From positions 620,001 through 684,000 of the forward strand of contig CAWGEX010000003.1 of NCBI GenBank assembly GCA_963821755.1: a stretch of 64,000 nucleotides of DNA. Reading direction: 5' to 3'. Each line of letters opens with the position of its first letter. The stretch's first letter is position 1. The notes beneath the pieces are model-generated. The model saw only the letters and a program-made list of their open reading frames with translations, was not told the DNA's origin and made no database searches. This document shows, one piece after another, positions 61,689-64,000 of this stretch. Made by a program: the position numbers and the translations under genes. The stretch is from Bog-473 sp963821755. GTDB taxonomy: Bacteria > Actinomycetota > Acidimicrobiia > Acidimicrobiales > RAAP-2.

Positions 61689-62506
61689 CACGGGCGGACC
61701 GGCTCTGCTGGTTCGGGCTCCGAATCGGACCCGCCGCCCATCTCCCCCGAGGTGGTCGGGGCCGGGTGTGATCGCCCGCGGCCGAGCCCCCGCCAGGCCC
61801 GCTTGACGGCCCACCAGGTCACCAGGCCGAAGGCTTCGAACACAATGAAGGAGGACATCTTCGATTCGCCCGCGGCGCGGTCGATGAAGCTGATCGGCAC
61901 TTCGGTGATCGACGCGCCATGCTGCTTGGCCCGATAGGTCATCTCGATCTGGAACCCGTAGCCCTCGGCCCGGACGGTATCGAGGTCGAGGAGGCGAAGG
62001 ATGCGGGCCGAGTAGGCGCGGAAACCGGCCGTGGCATCGGCCACTCCCAGCCCGAGAACTCGCGTGGCATAGCGATTGCCACCACGCGAGAGGAGCTCGC
62101 GATGCCAGGCCCACTTTGGAATGGAGCCACCGGCCACATAGCGCGACCCGATCGACACATCGAAGCCGTGGTCGAGGGGTGCGACGATGGAACGCAGGGC
62201 ACCCGGGTCGTGGGAGAAGTCGGCGTCCATCTCCACGAAGGCGTCGTACCCCCGTTCGAGGCCCCAGGCGAATCCTGCCCGATAGGCGCTCCCCAATCCG
62301 GCTTTGGCCGGCCGGGCCAGGAGGTGCACGTCGGGCCGTTCGGCGGCCACGGCCCGGACCAGATCGCCCGTCCCGTCGGGACTGCCATCGTCGACCACCA
62401 GGAGCCCGGCTTCGGGCAGGGAATCGAGCGCTCGATGCAGCATCCGCACGATGTTCTCCGACTCGTTATACGTCGGAATGACAACCAGGGGGCGCACGCT
62501 GGGCAT
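61685..62506 (-). CDS. Polyprenol-phosphate mannose synthase-like GT2
   Basis: 273 residues, GT-A fold. LVVIPTYNESENIVRMLHRAL, the metal-binding region VDDGSPDGTGDLVR, VEMDADFSHDPGALRSIV and EVPISFIDRAAGESKMS match Dpm1-type enzymes that make polyprenol-phosphate mannose. No large membrane domain follows. Its product would be the donor for GT39 and PIG-V-type enzymes at 0-9 kb. It overlaps the response regulator gene (GTGA). Confidence 0.88.
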   Translation of the reverse strand: MPSVRPLVVIPTYNESENIVRMLHRALDSLPEAGLLVVDDGSPDGTGDLVRAVAAERPDVHLLARPAKAGLGSAYRAGFAWGLERGYDAFVEMDADFSHDPGALRSIVAPLDHGFDVSIGSRYVAGGSIPKWAWHRELLSRGGNRYATRVLGLGVADATAGFRAYSARILRLLDLDTVRAEGYGFQIEMTYRAKQHGASITEVPISFIDRAAGESKMSSFIVFEAFGLVTWWAVKRAWRGLGRGRSHPAPTTSGEMGGGSDSEPEPAEPVRPW

Positions 62507-62524
62507 TCTAGGAGATGGGCCTGC

Positions 62525-63673
62525 TCAGGAGAACTCGCCCGTTGGGACGACTTCGGTCGGGTCCGGCCCGCGACGTATCTCCCGGATCACCACCTGGATG
62601 GCACCACCGACGGGTATTCCGATGAGCGCGCCCACGAAGGTCCCCAGCCCAGCACCCACGCGGCCACCGAGTGTGGCGCCGATCAACACCGCCAGGAGCA
62701 CCCAGAAGGGGTTCAGGCGGACCGTCTTGCTCATGATGATCGGGTTGAGAATGTGGTTCTCGACCTGCTGGTAGGCCAGGAACACCACCAACATCACGAT
62801 GCCGGCCGGCACCGAATGGATCGCCGCGATGATCACGACGGGCACCCCGGCCAAGAGGCCGCCGACCAGGGGCAGCAGGTCGACCAGGGCCACGAAGACG
62901 CCCAGAAGGAGGGCGAAGGGAACGCCGAGGATGGCCAGCGTGACCCCCACCACGATGCCGGCAATCAACGAAGTCAGGAAATTCCCCAGCATGTAGCCGG
63001 TGACCGAGCGAATGGACTCGTTGATGACCCGCTCGAGGCGCAATGACGTGGCCGGGCTGAAGAGGTTGAGCAGGCCTCGCCACAACCGGGGCGCTTCGAG
63101 CATGGCGAAAAGCGTCAGCACGGCGATGGTGGCGACCGTGACGAGGGAGGACAGGGCGGCCGCCCCGACCGAGAAGGCGGTGGCCGGCTTGAGAACCTTG
63201 GTCACCTGCTTGGTGATCTGCGATGATCCTTCGGAGAGGTACTTCTGCAGATGGAGCCGGAACACCAGCCGCCCGAGCGGCCCCCGACCCTTCCGGGTGT
63301 TTTTGACCAGGTCGGGAATTTGGTGTCCGAAGTGGATGGCGGCTGTCACCAACGGCGAAGCGAAGAGATAGACCAATCCGCCGAAGGCGATGAGGCCGAT
63401 CAGGAAGACCATCGTGGTGGCGGCACCGTGCGACATCCCACGACGCTTGAGGAACCGCGTGGCGGGGGTGAGGAGCAGGGCGAAGAAGAAAGCCACCACC
63501 ACATAGAGGAGGATTTTGCGGAGCACCCAGATCCCGACCAACAGCCCGGCGTTGAGATCGAGGAGACCGATCACCACCAGGGTGCCCACCACGATGGGGG
63601 CCAATTGGACACCTCGTCGATCGGCACTGCCGGACAGCCTCGAACGCCAGGTGCCCCCCCCATTCTCAGCCAT
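62525..63673 (-). CDS. AI-2E family transporter
   Basis: 382 residues with about eight helices. GIWVLRKILLYVVVAFFFALLLTPATRFLKRRGMSHGAAT, GNFLTSLIAGIVVGVTLAILGVPFALLLGVFVALVDLLPLVGGLLAGVPV and QQVENHILNPIIMSKTVRLNPFWVL are typical of the AI-2E/PerM superfamily. Transport substrate is uncertain. ATG at 63673; divergent from the YbhN-like gene. Confidence 0.9.
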   Translation of the reverse strand: MAENGGGTWRSRLSGSADRRGVQLAPIVVGTLVVIGLLDLNAGLLVGIWVLRKILLYVVVAFFFALLLTPATRFLKRRGMSHGAATTMVFLIGLIAFGGLVYLFASPLVTAAIHFGHQIPDLVKNTRKGRGPLGRLVFRLHLQKYLSEGSSQITKQVTKVLKPATAFSVGAAALSSLVTVATIAVLTLFAMLEAPRLWRGLLNLFSPATSLRLERVINESIRSVTGYMLGNFLTSLIAGIVVGVTLAILGVPFALLLGVFVALVDLLPLVGGLLAGVPVVIIAAIHSVPAGIVMLVVFLAYQQVENHILNPIIMSKTVRLNPFWVLLAVLIGATLGGRVGAGLGTFVGALIGIPVGGAIQVVIREIRRGPDPTEVVPTGEFS

Positions 63674-63715
63674 ACATCCAGCATGGCAGCTTCCGATGGG
63701 CGCGGACGTGCAAGC

Positions 63716-64000
63716 ATGAAGTCAATGGACGTGGCCGGCCCCGAGGAAGCGCCCCCGGCCAAACGCCGCTGGATTCCCCGCAACGTGAAGATCACCCTGA
63801 TGGTCGTGATCTTGTTCTTCGTGGGCGAGTACATCCTCCTGCCCGAACTGGCCAGCGCGCGCAAGGAGTTCCACCAGCTGAGCCACCTCAATTTTCTCTG
63901 GCTGATCCTCGGGGCCATGTTGGAGTTCGCCTCGCTCGCCGCGTATGCGCAATTGACCCACTCGGTGCTCTCCCCCGGTGCCCCGAGCCGCTTCCGCATC
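63716..64000 (+). CDS. YbhN/lysylphosphatidylglycerol-synthase-TM-like membrane protein (5' part)
   Basis: Open to the right edge from ATG 63716. A basic N-terminus (PPAKRRWIPRNVKI), helix ITLMVVILFFVGEYILLPELA, then LSHLNFLWLILGAMLEFASLAAYAQL, typical of the flippase-like/UPF0104 family. The start is 43 bp from the divergent AI-2E gene. The rest lies outside the window. Confidence 0.7.
   Translation, partial: MKSMDVAGPEEAPPAKRRWIPRNVKITLMVVILFFVGEYILLPELASARKEFHQLSHLNFLWLILGAMLEFASLAAYAQLTHSVLSPGAPSRFRI

Overview
The window is high-GC DNA with tightly packed genes, many GTG/TTG starts and frequent ATGA/GTGA stop-start overlaps. It encodes a mycothiol synthase (MshD), two F420-type flavin/deazaflavin oxidoreductase families (PPOX-F420 and DDN-like), menaquinone genes (menC, menG, menF), an ANTAR regulator, a four-domain ribosomal protein S1 with an acidic tail and a DUF222-HNH protein. 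Together these point to an Actinomycetota chromosome. The presence of a separate trpF, which Streptomyces and Mycobacterium lack, and the overall gene set would fit a deep lineage such as Acidimicrobiia, but that placement is inference. No phage, transposase or CRISPR array was seen.

Layout. 0-9 kb: minus-strand cell-surface glycan genes (two GT39-type glycosyltransferases, a GT4, a lipid-linked-sugar flippase, a UDP-galactopyranose-mutase-like FAD protein, a PIG-V-like mannosyltransferase). 9.1-14.5 kb: plus-strand peptide ABC importer (two permeases, two ATPases, no binding protein) translationally coupled to an ATP-grasp ligase and followed by a small membrane protein. 14.5-17.9 kb: PPK2 overlapping a multi-span membrane sensor-like protein, then a DUF2332 protein. 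18-24.5 kb: minus-strand rpsA, polA, ANTAR regulator, small coiled coil and menC. 24.5-30.5 kb: tRNA-Leu(CAA) followed by an AT-richer stretch of small accessory genes (ankyrin, monooxygenase-fold, DUF302, SRPBCC, SnoaL-like, hydroxyacid dehydrogenase) that looks like a genomic island. 30.6-33.3 kb: a glycine-rich LAFTG-anchored surface protein and an orphan Flp pilin. 33.9-38.3 kb: type II fatty acid genes fabD-fabG-acpP-fabF plus a secreted esterase. 39.3-42.8 kb: trpCFBA. 43.3-51.9 kb: an unbroken minus-strand run hisD-hisC-hisB-hisH-hisA-hisF-groES-like-hisI-trpE-ygfZ. 52-52.8 kb: a PIN/antitoxin pair. 53-59.5 kb: nth, mshD, a VIT1-type transporter, an HNH protein, a MaoC dehydratase, menG, menF. 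59.4-64 kb: two-component system, polyprenol-phosphate mannose synthase, AI-2E transporter, and the start of a YbhN-like protein.

Two window-wide patterns deserve attention. First, five otherwise intact genes (GT39 at 0.2 kb, the membrane protein at 14 kb, DUF2332, fabF and trpE) each carry exactly one single-base frameshift. The lengths fit four one-base insertions and one deletion, so sequence or assembly error is likelier than decay. Second, short imperfect tandem repeats sit repeatedly at gene junctions and gene ends, including a 17-bp duplication between hisC and hisB that copies a Shine-Dalgarno sequence.

Functionally the window is mostly housekeeping: amino-acid, fatty-acid and quinone biosynthesis, DNA repair and translation. 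The most unusual modules are the importer plus ATP-grasp operon, FabD fused to a barrel-sandwich (biotinyl-like) domain, the PPK2/membrane-sensor pair, and the tRNA-linked island.
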